Source of the DNA: Hofstenia miamia
Lineage: Eukaryota; Xenacoelomorpha; Acoela
DNA length: 64,000 nt
Direction of reading: 5' to 3'
NCBI GenBank assembly: GCA_004352715.1
Contig: SCFE01000004.1
Coordinates: forward strand, 1,755,222-1,819,221
Both the position numbers and the translations under genes were made by a program. Positions 12,942-26,116 of this stretch are shown in pieces (the stretch's first letter is position 1; the number at the start of each line of letters is the position of its first letter). The notes beneath the pieces were generated by a model. The model was given only the letters and a program-made list of their open reading frames with translations, did not search any database and was not told where the DNA came from.

Positions 12942-13197
12942 NNNNNNNNNNNNNNNNNNNNNNNNNNNNNNNNNNNNNNNNNNNNNNNNNNNNNNNNNNN
13001 NNNNNNNNNNNNNNNNNNNNNNNNNNNNNNNNNNNNNNNNNNNNNNNNNNNNNNNNNNNNNNNNNNNNNNNNNNNNNNNNNNNNNNNNNNNNNNNNNNNN
13101 NNNNNNNNNNNNNNNNNNNNNNNNNNNNNNNNNNNNNNNNNNNNNNNNNNNNNNNNNNNNNNNNNNNNNNNNNNNNNNNNNNNNNNNNNNNNNNNNN
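12942..13197. other. assembly gap (256 N) in TA repeat
   Basis: N run bounded on both sides by TA dinucleotide repeat. Confidence 0.99.
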
Positions 13198-13289
13198 TAT
13201 ATATATATATATATCAATATCTGCAAAATGAAAGGCGTGGTATTTGAAAAAGCTAACGTGAAACTGCAAGTGGGAAGAAAAGTTCAAAT

Positions 13290-14250
13290 GTAAATATCGG
13301 AAGTGTAATGTGGTTAGCTTTGCAAAACCTAACTAATTCTCCTGCATTTCTCAGATTGTGCAATTGAGATGTAAGTAATAAAGCTAAGATGTTTGGAATG
13401 AAAGCAGTGTTATGACAAATTACTTTACCTACATTAAACCCATCAAAGAAAACTAGCCATGAGTTTCTGGTTTAGGCATATCATATAGCAAAAGTTATTT
13501 ACATGATTACATGTAACTACATAAGTAGAAATAGCACCAATTTATGAAAAAAACACAAGTAGTTTGGAGCAAGTTATTAAGAAGAGTGCTTATCAACACT
13601 CATGTTTATTAAATTTAATCAGTTATCAGTAAACAACTAAAATGTTCACACATTCAACAATATTATATATTAACAAATTCCCCCATTTGATTGCATATCA
13701 AACTTTAAAGTTTAAACACATACCAATAGCACGTCTAATCTGCACTGGTGTACTCTTGTTAATCTTCAAAAAATAAATACTAGTAAAAACTTTTAATATC
13801 ACATATTATCTGGACTAAGAATAAGTCAAAAGTAAAGTGTCAAGTATAAGAGTTGAACAGACAACAAAATATCAATTCTCATGTGCCTTCTTTCCAAACC
13901 ATTTCATTATAATTACTGAGTTATTTTATTAAATATCAAATTTTGATATTTAGAATGTGCCATTTTATTAGTTTTCCAGCTAATTTAAACACATATGTAA
14001 TTGCATTATGCGTACTGTTGACTAATTTTGAAAACGATGAATCAATGCCATATATTATTATCTAATATTGTGAGAATTTCTTAATTCATTTTGGAAAAAA
14101 CTTACATGTACTTTGTTTTAACTTTTACATGGAATTACAGATTACATTTATTTTTGTGAATCTATACACATGTTTATAGACTACATATTGATACATGTAT
14201 TTTTGAAATTGTGTTATTAATTTTAATATTTTTTCACATTACAGATCCTT
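13290..14250. other. AT-rich non-coding DNA
   Basis: No coding motif or RNA gene recognised. Confidence 0.5.
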
Positions 14251-14254
14251 TTTG

Positions 14255-14450
14255 CCAGGCAACAAAATCACGAAAATGAAACCAAATTCCAGGTGGCAAA
14301 ATAATTAAAATACCACCTGTTTGCATCGTAGCAAAATATCCAAAACTCCACATATTTGCCATACACCAAAATAACCAAATTGCCACCTATATTCACATAG
14401 CAAAATATCCAAAATGCACCCTAGTTGCCACGATGTAAAATATATAGTAC
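14255..14450. repeat. imperfect tandem repeat, about 35-bp period
   Basis: Five or so units share the pattern GCAAAATATCCAAAA followed by a CCACCTATTTGC-like segment. Unit length varies from about 34 to 38 bp with many substitutions. No coding frame is kept. The flanking 14451-15185 is featureless. Confidence 0.6.
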
Positions 14451-15293
14451 ATCGATAAAATGCAATAAATAGCAATAATGAAAATTTTATCTTCCATAAT
14501 TCAATGATATTACATTAGTTACATGTTTGCAGCAATACTAAAATGTGCACTTGTCTCAATTACATATAAATGAAATCTTTATGGCATAAAAGATTTCTAT
14601 GAACAAGCCTAAAGTAATTTAATACATAATATAGCACTAATATCCATCAGATTGCACTAAATTCAATTTATTATAGATAATATAAAAAATTTCCGTTGTC
14701 AAATTCTCTTGAAATGCTGATCATTATGTAAATAGTTTATTTAACAGCTTATTGAAAACTTAAAATTGGTTTTACTTTATTTGCATGGCAATTAAAGAAA
14801 ACGGGTTGATAGTTACTAATGAAATTCACAGTACGCGTTGACTTTGCACTAAGAGAAGTAATGAAAAACCAATTTTCAAAAATTTCCTAAAATATATTAT
14901 AAATAAAATATCACAATTTTTTGACTAAACTGAATATAGAAAACGTTTCTGCAAATGTAGTGGGAAGGAAGTAGTTACAACATCTAAACAAAACAATTAA
15001 TATATTATAATCAGCTTTAATCATGTAGTTTAAAATTATTACAATAAATAAAACTGATCAGCATATCAAGAGAATCTTTCTTTTACTACGTTTCTACATA
15101 AATAAACTAAATCATAATTAAAAACACCAGGTAGAACAAAAACCCAGTTTATTTATTATGTAAAAATGTTACAGTAAATCAGTCTTTGCCATCAGTCTTG
15201 CTTGCTAAATGTAAAAATGAATATAAAAATGCTTATGCATATAAATATATATATATATATCAATCATTAAAAAAGGAAAAACATATGAAACCA

Positions 15294-16138
15294 NNNNNNN
15301 NNNNNNNNNNNNNNNNNNNNNNNNNNNNNNNNNNNNNNNNNNNNNNNNNNNNNNNNNNNNNNNNNNNNNNNNNNNNNNNNNNNNNNNNNNNNNNNNNNNN
15401 NNNNNNNNNNNNNNNNNNNNNNNNNNNNNNNNNNNNNNNNNNNNNNNNNNNNNNNNNNNNNNNNNNNNNNNNNNNNNNNNNNNNNNNNNNNNNNNNNNNN
15501 NNNNNNNNNNNNNNNNNNNNNNNNNNNNNNNNNNNNNNNNNNNNNNNNNNNNNNNNNNNNNNNNNNNNNNNNNNNNNNNNNNNNNNNNNNNNNNNNNNNN
15601 NNNNNNNNNNNNNNNNNNNNNNNNNNNNNNNNNNNNNNNNNNNNNNNNNNNNNNNNNNNNNNNNNNNNNNNNNNNNNNNNNNNNNNNNNNNNNNNNNNNN
15701 NNNNNNNNNNNNNNNNNNNNNNNNNNNNNNNNNNNNNNNNNNNNNNNNNNNNNNNNNNNNNNNNNNNNNNNNNNNNNNNNNNNNNNNNNNNNNNNNNNNN
15801 NNNNNNNNNNNNNNNNNNNNNNNNNNNNNNNNNNNNNNNNNNNNNNNNNNNNNNNNNNNNNNNNNNNNNNNNNNNNNNNNNNNNNNNNNNNNNNNNNNNN
15901 NNNNNNNNNNNNNNNNNNNNNNNNNNNNNNNNNNNNNNNNNNNNNNNNNNNNNNNNNNNNNNNNNNNNNNNNNNNNNNNNNNNNNNNNNNNNNNNNNNNN
16001 NNNNNNNNNNNNNNNNNNNNNNNNNNNNNNNNNNNNNNNNNNNNNNNNNNNNNNNNNNNNNNNNNNNNNNNNNNNNNNNNNNNNNNNNNNNNNNNNNNNN
16101 NNNNNNNNNNNNNNNNNNNNNNNNNNNNNNNNNNNNNN
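15294..16138. other. assembly gap (845 N)
   Basis: Run of N. The sequence that resumes at 16139 repeats 12018-12110 exactly. Confidence 0.99.
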
Positions 16139-16225
16139 ATGTCAGATACACTCTTAATAAAATATTTCAAAAATTCATAGATTTTTCTATTAAGCAAAAT
16201 CTTGCAATGATATTATCAAAATACA

Positions 16226-16231
<6 letters not shown>

Positions 16232-16273
<42 letters not shown>

Positions 16274-18806
16274 ATGACAAAAAAAATTTGTTTCATCCTT
16301 AGTTTACAAATGCACCTTTTATGATTTCAATAAACCTGGGAACGAGAACTAAGAAGACATTCAAGATGTCATCTTAATTCAGAAATTTTAAACATCAGAT
16401 CCTAAAATCAGAGACAAATATATATTTAAATATAATATATTTTAAAAATATATGTCTACCTTTAATTGCTTTAATACGAGATTGAAAATTTTAAATGCCC
16501 ATCTTTGGAGCATCAACATCTTTAATAATCCCTTTAAAATTTAACTTGCATGCCAAGTTTAAGGAAATAATCAATTCCATAATGTTGGAGATTAAGGTAA
16601 CTGAATTTGCCCCACCCAAAAATTGGGTCTAAGTAGGAACGGGAATAAACCTTGAAAATTTTTCGACTACACGACCAATGACTTTGTGCATGGAATGCCT
16701 CAATCGGATTAAGTTTAAATTCCAAATTACGCTTAGAAATTGTAATCCAGATGTGGAATCGGGTTAAGATTTTAAAACTCGACCCGATCCCGAAATGAAT
16801 TTTTTAGCAAAATTTCAATTTGATTTCAGCCCGAATTTCAAAAATCAAATGTTAAAAAGTTGATTAAAATTATAATTCTTTAAATGTGTATTTAAAATAT
16901 AATTTTTTTTGTATATTTTGAAAAAGAATTTAGTATTTCTACGGGTTCTATGGTGACAGCTGCCAGTCACAGTAAGCCACAAGAAGAGAATTCTCTCTCA
17001 GATCAACCAGTTACCTCTTTAAAAACAAATCGAGATTAAAATCTATTTATTTTAGAAGATAATTCATTTATAACAAACTGAAATACTAACAGATGCATGA
17101 TAAAATGTCTAAAAATCCAAAACCCTAATTTCTATTTTTTATTCAAGTCATTCGTGATGCTGATAAGTTTACTCTTAGACTTAGCAATTATCTTCTTACC
17201 ATTATAAATGCGCTGATACGAGTTAATCCTTTTTAATCCAACTTCTGGATTGTTCAGTAAACAATTTAACAAAAAATTGAAATGTCCTTAATATTATACA
17301 TATTGCAATGACCACAAAAACTTATATTATTATTATNNNNNNNNNNNNNNNNNNNNNNNNNNNNNNNNNNNNNNNNNNNNNNNNNNNNNNNNNNNNNNNN
17401 NNNNNNNNNNNNNNNNNNNNNNNNNNNNNNNNNNNNNNNNNNNNNNNNNNNNNNNNNNNNNNNNNNNNNNNNNNNNNNNNNNNNNNNNNNNNNNNNTATT
17501 ATTATTATTTATTAAGCATAAGAAAAAGGTTTTACACCTGAACTCAACCCGCTTTGCTTTCAAAAACTCAACCAGAATCCGATCCAAACCGAAACAGATT
17601 CCACCTCTCTTCTAATCAACTAACTTACAAATACAAACATCTAAAACAACGTTATGTGATTTATTAGGACGTGAAAGCAAACGTTATTAATAAGAAATTT
17701 TTTTAAAATCTGAACCTGTTTAGACATTTGTAAGAAACGAAAAACTCACAAAAACTACCAGCATAGGATAAACGGTGGTAAATTTGACACACTTTTTAGG
17801 AATCCGCCTTTTCAACATCAACATAAAATTTTTTATACGATTTTTTCTCAAAGTTATTGCCTGGATTTCATGCAACATTTCTAACATAATTTTCGGACAA
17901 AATGTAATAACGGAGAATAGAAAATAATCATTGCATCAACATATTGCATTGGGGTGAAATTGGCACAACATTAAAAAGGAGAATCAAAATTTATGTAATG
18001 CAATTTATAAAAATTCATGTAAGCAGCATAACACTGTTAAAACAAGTCTCTGTGCCGAAACAATCTTCACAAACCCGTTGTTTGCATAAAGTATTTTCAA
18101 AGCAATCTCCACAGAAAACTTTCCTGTTGGCGAGACAGAATCAGCAAAGACATTGTAAATTGTCATTCCTGGACTTACTGTGTGAGATTGGGTTTTGATT
18201 TAATTTACGTTTTGAAGGCTTGTGAGAATTAGAGAGCATATTTTTGGCTTTGTTCTTTTCGCATTTCATTATAATAAATGTCAAATTTGTTGCAGATGCT
18301 TGAGGAGGCATTGTATGTGAAGGGTTAGATACCTTGCAGGATATGTTAAAATAAATTTAGAACGAATATTGATGTACAGATTGGCATGGTTGTTCTAATT
18401 TTGATCCATGAGTAATATCTTCATGAACATTATTGTTCATAGAAATGTATAAACTTGCCATACAAAAATGCCTTCTAATTTCTAAGATTTCTCAATGGAA
18501 ATAATCCACAATGCTGAAAACCTTTAATCAACAAAATACTTTTTTTACACATTTCTAGCCATACAAGAAAAAATTCATGTTTAGTCAAAACAAATTTATC
18601 TTGATCCCCGAGAAAATTTCACACAGCATTTTACCAACCCCTCTTAAATGATCCCTAAAAATTACTGTCTAATGGCTAGAGTAGATTACTTTAACGTGCT
18701 AGGAAGCAAATTAATTCAACTTTTTCCCATTATAAATTCTAGATTAACAACTAAGGTGAGAACATTGTTCATCTAACACATGAATATAGGGATCACTAGG
18801 ACTTTT
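16232..18806. other. non-coding DNA with microsatellites
   Basis: Starts with a TA run to about 16271. An ATT repeat surrounds the N gap at 17337-17496. GGGTT/CCCGAA-rich stretches at about 16750-16850 and 17540-17600 may be a repeat family but are too degraded to name. No gene is supported. Confidence 0.5.
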
Positions 18807-19094
18807 TCTATGTCCTTGAAAATGCTGCATGATATTTAAGAAAAGTTTTGAGTTCATGTAACCAGACTTTGAGCAAGTCAGTAATCATAAATATGACANN
18901 NNNNNNNNNNNNNNNNNNNNNNNNNNNNNNNNNNNNNNNNNNNNNNNNNNNNNNNNNNNNNNNNNNNNNNNNNNNNNNNNNNNNNNNNNNNNNNNNNNNN
19001 NNTCTATGTCCTTGAAAATGCTGCATGATATTGAAGAAAAGTTTTGAGTTCATGTAACCAGACTTTGAGCAAGTCAGTAATCATAAATATGACA
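18807..19094. repeat. duplicated 92-bp flanks around a 104-N gap
   Basis: 18807-18898 and 19003-19094 match at 91 of 92 positions, with N at 18899-19002 between them. The simplest reading is two overlapping contig ends that were not merged. Confidence 0.85.
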
Positions 19095-22000
19095 ATTTGC
19101 ATTGTATTATATTAAATATATTTTTATATTTAATATAATATAAAAATTTTAATGCATTATCTCTAACTAGTTGCATATATCATTCAATCTTAGAACTTTG
19201 GGTGAGTTGGTCACAGAACTGTCCGATTCCCCCACTTAAAGACCAAATGATTATTTCTTAGTTATAAAAATAATACTGACATTTTGGTTATAAATTTCTA
19301 AATATATCTCATTCTTACATATTTAAGAGTGCAATGTGAGTGATAAAAACTTCAGCTGCAAATCTTTTTTCCACTCTATGTGCAATGAAAATGATTAATT
19401 ATATATATGATATAATAATTGCACCAGACATTTAGAAAAGCACAGTTGGCTAACAGGTCAGCTTTTAATTGATGTTTGTGCTTCGCCTTGATAATTAGAT
19501 CCTCACAGAAAATCCATTCTAAGTCAAACTGATTTGCACCCAAACTGTATTCAAACCCTCAAATAAATGAAGAGAGTGCAATAGTCTCTTATTCACTCCA
19601 GTTTACCAATGAGGAAGCAAAATGTGGTGCAGCTATTAGGTAAATTTATGCAACCTTAGTAAGAATGTTGGAAAATTCCAAATTAGTGCCAAATTTTGCA
19701 TTGTATTTGCAGAGTGATCCAAAGGTTTGTCAAGTTTTGCAAATATTTCACACATTTTTCAAATAACTTGCAAATTTTCTAGAACTTACCAAACCTTGCA
19801 AAGATTTGGCAAATATTTGTCAAACTTTAAAATTGTTTGTTCAAATAATCTTACACATGTTTAAGAATATATCAAACATATTAACCAATTCAATTTTATG
19901 CATTTCATTTAACATCCACTAAACTTTGGTACTTAAAGAATTTTAAAATTAGCTGACAAACTGGCTTCCACAGTATATATAAATCTGTGTACAGTTAATA
20001 AATATAACCAATACTTTTTCAGTGAAGTGGTTAATTAATAGCCATTTTTGTTGAAGGATGTTGCCACAAGGAGACTGGGCAGGGCTTTTCTCCAACTTTT
20101 CTCAAAAAAACCACAGGTCTATGCACATCCTTGTTACCTTATGAGAAATTTAATAAGCTTCCTCTACTCTTAAAAATACTAAAAAGGCCCCACCTATGAA
20201 ATAAAACCTAAAATCCTAGAAAATTCATAGATCTCTACCTATGAGCTATTTTAGCCCTGATCATCCAGGTGAAGTCAACATAATCAAAGTGTTCAATACA
20301 AATGACACTTTGTATGAAATACAATAGCTGTAGAGTGATCAATTTAAAACTGTTAAGTACATTAATGGCACAACATTTCAAATGTCTTGTACACCCAGGC
20401 ATTTTCTAGAGGTCCTGTAGAGTCATCAAGATTCAATCCTGCTATGCCTCAACAGGAATGAAGCTTCATTTAACTACTATGGTGCCGATTGCTTTATTAA
20501 AAATTGTTGTGATTCATTGATGTTTCTTCTAAAAATGTGTTAAGATGAACATGAAAAAGCATGTCAGCATTCTGAATGAAAACTTCAACATGTTTAATAA
20601 ACTATAAATTTAGCATTTTAGATTGTGAAAACTCATGGATCTAAGCAATGGGGACTTCTGAAATCCATGTTTACCTAATTTTATCTTTAACATATTAAAT
20701 TCATTTTATAACAAATTTCAAATGATCAAAATGTATTTAAAATATTATTGATTTTAATAATTTTTCCAAATTTTAGTATTTTTGTACCAAATAATTAAGA
20801 AATATGAAAATTATCTTACATTAATTGCTTTTTGTTCTAAAAAATAAATACCCACTTTATATAAGAACCTAGTAATATTGGAGATTCATCATCTTAATTT
20901 TAATGTTTTGTTATATAGGGCAGATGTTTCAATCCTATGCCTACAAAAATACAACTTCATGCTTACATAGAAATTTCTAATCAGCATAGATCATTCATTC
21001 TCAAAATTCTGATGTGCTAAGAATCATGAGGTTCAAAATTATTGAAGATATTCCCCAGTTCTAGACCTTTTTTCTATCCTAGAATAATTTGAATTTGCAA
21101 TTAGTAAATATTACATAAAAAAGTAAATCCCAAAGATTGACCAACCACCAAATGAAAATTAATTGTCTATATCTTTTTCTCTCCAGATTTCACAAAACAG
21201 TGATGATAGTTGTATAGTCTATTGAGTGATGAGGAAATTAACCTGATCCCTGAAGTTGCTCACAAGAACAAAAAACACAACATGAGACAGGATCACTATG
21301 AAACTGGGATCAAATTTTCAATTTCAACTGAGAATTGGACCAATTTGATTTAGTATTTGAATTATGGTATACATGCTAAACATAAATGTGCCTATAATAT
21401 CTCCATTTGATATTCTGTTAGGCTAATAATGCATCATTTTACAACATTAAATTTTAGTAAGGGATCAGAAATTGATGTATCTATATACAAATATAAAGCA
21501 TGATAAATTAAACAGATTAATTTATTTCTAAACAAATTGGAACAAACTCAAATACAACAGTAGAAATTCTGAACTAAATTATCATTATTTGAAAAAAATT
21601 GAGGAATCAAAATTTAGTCAAATCTAGGATGAAAAATATTTTGCAAAAATCAAGTTATGGAATTTCAATACCTCCATCAGAAATTTCAAGATCTGCCCAT
21701 GGTAATAGCTATATACTGTATTACATGTAAAGAAAATATCAAAAACACTAACAAAGCTTACTACACTGATTGAATACTAAACTGAAAATAGTTCTCTAAT
21801 GTAAACAAACCTTTAAGCAACACATATTGGAAGTAGCCTTTGATTATATATTTAGTGACATTTTATTAAAGATTTAACTGATTTGCCACATAATTTAAGA
21901 AATGACTTGGTGAATTCAAATTATGTTACAATACAATGTAAATTTCACAACTTTGCCATGAAAAAATGTAAAATAATGAAAATTTCATGTAGCTTTGCTA

Positions 22001-24714
22001 TTGGGTATACTGTTTTGATTCAGGAATGCTATTCATAATAAATTACTGTGTGTCTTCCACTAAGGAAGTTACTTACAGTTGAAATAGAAACACATGTGCA
22101 TAAATACATTATTTCCCAAATGGAATATTGACTCTGCTGTAGATTATGCATTATTGTATAATGAAAATTTTCATCTGTGTAAGAAACACAGATGAATTTG
22201 CTTGAGCAAGTTAGTCAAGATTCCATGTTGAGTTTCTTTTCATTTATTTATCCATATAAATGTTTGAAAACAATTTAAGCAAACACTAGTTAATATATTG
22301 TATTCCTCAACATAGCAATTAATCATGGTGCATAGTACTTAAAAGATAAAGAATCATTAATATTTTGTAAATGGCTTAAACAAGTATGAGTGATATAACA
22401 AAGAACAAGAAATATAAAATCACTTAAGAAAAGTATAAATTAATTGTTTGGCAGAAACTGTCTAATAAAAACAAGTTGAAATCAACTCATCCATTTTATA
22501 TTTAGTCATAAATAGATGTAAGACTGAACTATAATTTTTAATTCTACCATCTTTCCACATCAAATACATTAGTCATGCATACAATCATAGGTAGGGTCTT
22601 TAGGGAGATATTACACCATGGGCTTTTGCCCAGATCAAAACACTTAAATTAATTGCCCATTTGTGTATCATTCTTCCCTGAACAAGATAATTGTGTGCTT
22701 GGGGACAAACCATGAAATATTGACAAGTATTTTAATTCTTTCATCACCAATTTGTACATATATATTGGATTAACAATAAATTTAGTATTCAAATGAGCCA
22801 TGTTGAAAATCATTCAAAACTAAGGGTAATCTGAGTTACCAAATATAAATGCAAAATATTTAAAAGTAGCAAAGAATTATTTAAAAAATTCTATGATATC
22901 AAAGTAGACATTATTTAAGAACTATTTTCCCCAAAATTTCAGTAATTGAACTATATTCTTCATTATAGCTGTGTTTATTATCATTTCTATTATAGAATTT
23001 TTATTAATCTTCAACAACAAATCCTCATATATTGCTGTTTTGAAAATGTAGTTAGATTGACAACACAGCTGGTAAAAATTCTATTTTTGAAAAAATATTG
23101 ACAATAACATAAGTTCAAATAGTGAGTTTTCAAAATACTTGAGCTGGGCAGTTCAAATAATCAAAATTTCTATATGAACATCCAAATTTGTTCAAATTAT
23201 GAGTCATTCATGAGCCAAGACTTGACAGTGAATTTAAATTCTTCTAATGTTCATTATTTTGAAATATTTTTCAAGGCATAGCATTGATGAGAAGTAAATT
23301 TATTATATATTTTCCATTGTTCACATACACTTTCATTACTGTGTTTTGAATCACTGATTTTATTTTTCCAAAGAAATTGTAGCATAAACAATTGAATGAT
23401 ATGACTAAGCATATGTAAATGTAGTCACACCTAAAGAATAATTACATTTTTCTCAATAGTGTTAAGCACACTTAATTACATGATATTTTGGTATGAAAAT
23501 GTAGTGATTCACCAATAAAATTTAAGACTGTAATTATTTTCCATTTTCCTCCAAATGCTAGTGTATTAGTTTTTTCAACACCCCTACCAAAAGAGTCATT
23601 AAGCAATCTGATCACATAGATTTAATAATTTTGCTGATTCTTGAAACAGAATGGATGTATCCAATTTTAATATAAAAATTCCTAACTACCTTGACATGTC
23701 TCAGTGCATCAGTCCATTATGTATAATACCAAAGAGCACTTAAAATAGTTCATTTGCCCCAATGGAGTCATTTCATGAAATTTTTATTTCCCTAATTGTT
23801 CAAAATTTATAATTATAAAGTTGAAAAAGTTACTTAAGGATTGCATTGGCTTTCAAACCTTTATATTTTTTTATAGAAAATAAATTTTAATTTTCATCCC
23901 ATTGCTGCCATAATGTAATTCTGTATATAAAATTCAATGAAAATATCCATCAAACTTACATTTTTACATATGAAAGGAAAGACATGAATTGGTTGAAAAT
24001 TTAAGCTTATTTTTGCAAAAAAATACAATGTTTTTAAAGTTTGTACATACCTTAAATAATTTTTTAGAACTTATTGTTGTAAGTTTTGAAAAATTTGGAA
24101 AATTAAAATTTTGTGAAATGACTCCCTTAACATCTGTTTTGGATATACCAAGTTATTGTCTTGCATAGAACAGTTGAAAATATTACCACACCATATTTGT
24201 ATTGGATGTTAGAGAAAAGATATTTACCAAGATAAAGTCCTAAAGTTGCATAGACTGTAATAAATGCAATACTGTAACAATATGCTCCCAAGAACCAAAT
24301 TTGGATCTAAGGCTGACAAATCAGCTTGCAGCTCAATTAACTTCTATATTATCTAGTTAGAACCTTCTTTTATGTTTAATAAGCCTATTAGATTATTTTG
24401 AAACTGTCTCAAGGCTAAAAGTTTGGCAGTGTCTAGTTGTAAATAGATAGTAGTCATTTTTAAATCTTTAGGCAATTCACAAAGGCCACACATCTAAGAA
24501 GAATGTATAGATGCAGGTTTTAAGCTTGAATATGGAATTCAATAAGGATGTGTCCTAAGCCTGAGCTTATTTAACTTCTCTTTCAACTATCTAATCATTA
24601 GGGACTCTGTTGTGCTGGCTAAGATAATGATTAGGGTGAACAAAATCAAAATAAGTCAACACTGAAAAAAAAGATCAATTTTGTCTAAATAGTTCGAAGT
24701 TTAATTGTTTTAAT
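19095..24714. other. long AT-rich non-coding region
   Basis: No gene found. 19720-19850 has repeated TTTGCAAATATT-like words. A small hairpin, CATCTGTG...CACAGATG, lies near 22172-22195. No RNA gene is recognisable. Confidence 0.5.
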
Positions 24715-25063
24715 CTGGATTTTTTAGTATTCTGAATGTAAAGAACTCAAACTCAAATAAACTTGCAAAACTTGATCAGAAAAACCCAGAAAAGAAATCA
24801 TTTAAACTTGAGCTCAAACTTGATCAAAAATCTACTTGAAAATACAGTGAAAATGACATTATTTAAAATTTCTATTTTATTGTAAATTGCAAATTACTAT
24901 TTTTTAGCTTAAAAAATTCAAAATTGCTGCTAAATAAATGTTTTTTAACCTAGGAAACTGAAATAAGAAAAAACTTGATTGAAGTCACAGTTTTCTTTAA
25001 AAAAATACATGAACTCAAACCTGAACTTGGACCAAGCAACTCAAACTTGACTCAAAAACCCTG
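24715..25063. mobile_element. hAT-type MITE, copy 1
   Basis: Begins CTGGATTTTTTAGTATTCTG and ends GACTCAAAAACCCTG, the same family as 28712-29014. Flanks are GTTTTAAT on the left and TTTTTAAT on the right, an 8-bp target duplication with one mismatch. The interior is rich in repeated ACTCAAACT words and has no ORF. The 8-bp duplication and CAGGG-type ends are typical of non-autonomous hAT elements. Confidence 0.7.
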
Positions 25064-25697
25064 TTTTTAATGCATATGCATAAATGTATTTGAAATTTCA
25101 AAATCAAATTGAAGACAAAATATTTTGTTGAATTATTTTAGAAGAATAACAATTTATGAAATGTTATCATAAAATCTCCTTAAGCCATATAATACAAATA
25201 ATTTTACAATATTTTTTAATAGCAAAGAATTTTATGAGTTTTGCACTTAAATTGTAAACAAAAGTTTAAGTAGGATGAAGCCTCTACCTATAAGCCTAAA
25301 TCCTCATGTTTAATTCATTTAGGTTTTAACAATATAAATTTCTTGCTTACAGGAACATGGGAAAATATCACTGCACAATATTTAATTATTCAAATAGAAA
25401 TATGTTAGAGCAAGTATTTAATTACTATACTTTGCTAATGTTTATAAAAATGATATTATAAAGCATGTGATTGCTGAGAAAGCAAGAACTACTATCAATG
25501 AGGCAATAATGCAAAAGTCAGTGAAAGTCACAAATATGTGGAAAATTAATTGGACGTGTAAAATGCTTTGAGTCTTAGTCAACCTCATTGCTTTTTCAAA
25601 AATTTCATAAAATTATATATTACATATCTTAGTGAATAATCATTGCAATCAGTTCATTAAATCTTATAAAAGATATATTATTGAAAATAGAAATGTT
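25064..25697. other. non-coding DNA
   Basis: Nothing recognised between the MITE and the foldback element. Confidence 0.5.
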
Positions 25698-25704
25698 AAA
25701 AAGC

Positions 25705-26109
25705 AGGTTGGTGCTTTTTATCAACATATGAAACCTTGAAACCAACATAGGGAACCTTGAGATCAACATAGCAAATTGTTATGACAATATAAACAAAAAT
25801 TTAGCATGAATGAGGTATGAAGATTAATAACATTAGATGGGTCAATTAAAACTTTCTCATATTTACATTAAAATATTTATCTGAGTTTTTGTTATAAAAT
25901 CAAGTATAATATTTTATCATTTAGTCTAGATTACAACTCAATAAACAACTGCTAAAACTAAATTTTGATGTCTCTTTTGATATTATTGATACATATACCT
26001 CATTCATGCTAAATTTTTTGTTCATATTGTCATAATGATTTGCTATGTTGATCTCATGGTTCCCTATGTCAGTTTCAACATTTCATATGTTGATAAAAAG
26101 TACCAACCT
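25705..26109. mobile_element. 405-bp foldback element with long TIRs
   Basis: The first ~120 bases (AGGTTGGTGCTTTTTATCAA onward) are the imperfect reverse complement of the last ~130 (ending AAAAAGTACCAACCT), leaving a spacer of about 150 bp. Both sides are flanked by AAAAAGC, an exact 7-bp target duplication (25698-25704 and 26110-26116). There is no ORF. A 7- or 8-bp duplication with long inverted arms fits several DNA-transposon superfamilies; I do not assign one. Confidence 0.8.
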
Positions 26110-26116
26110 AAAAAGC

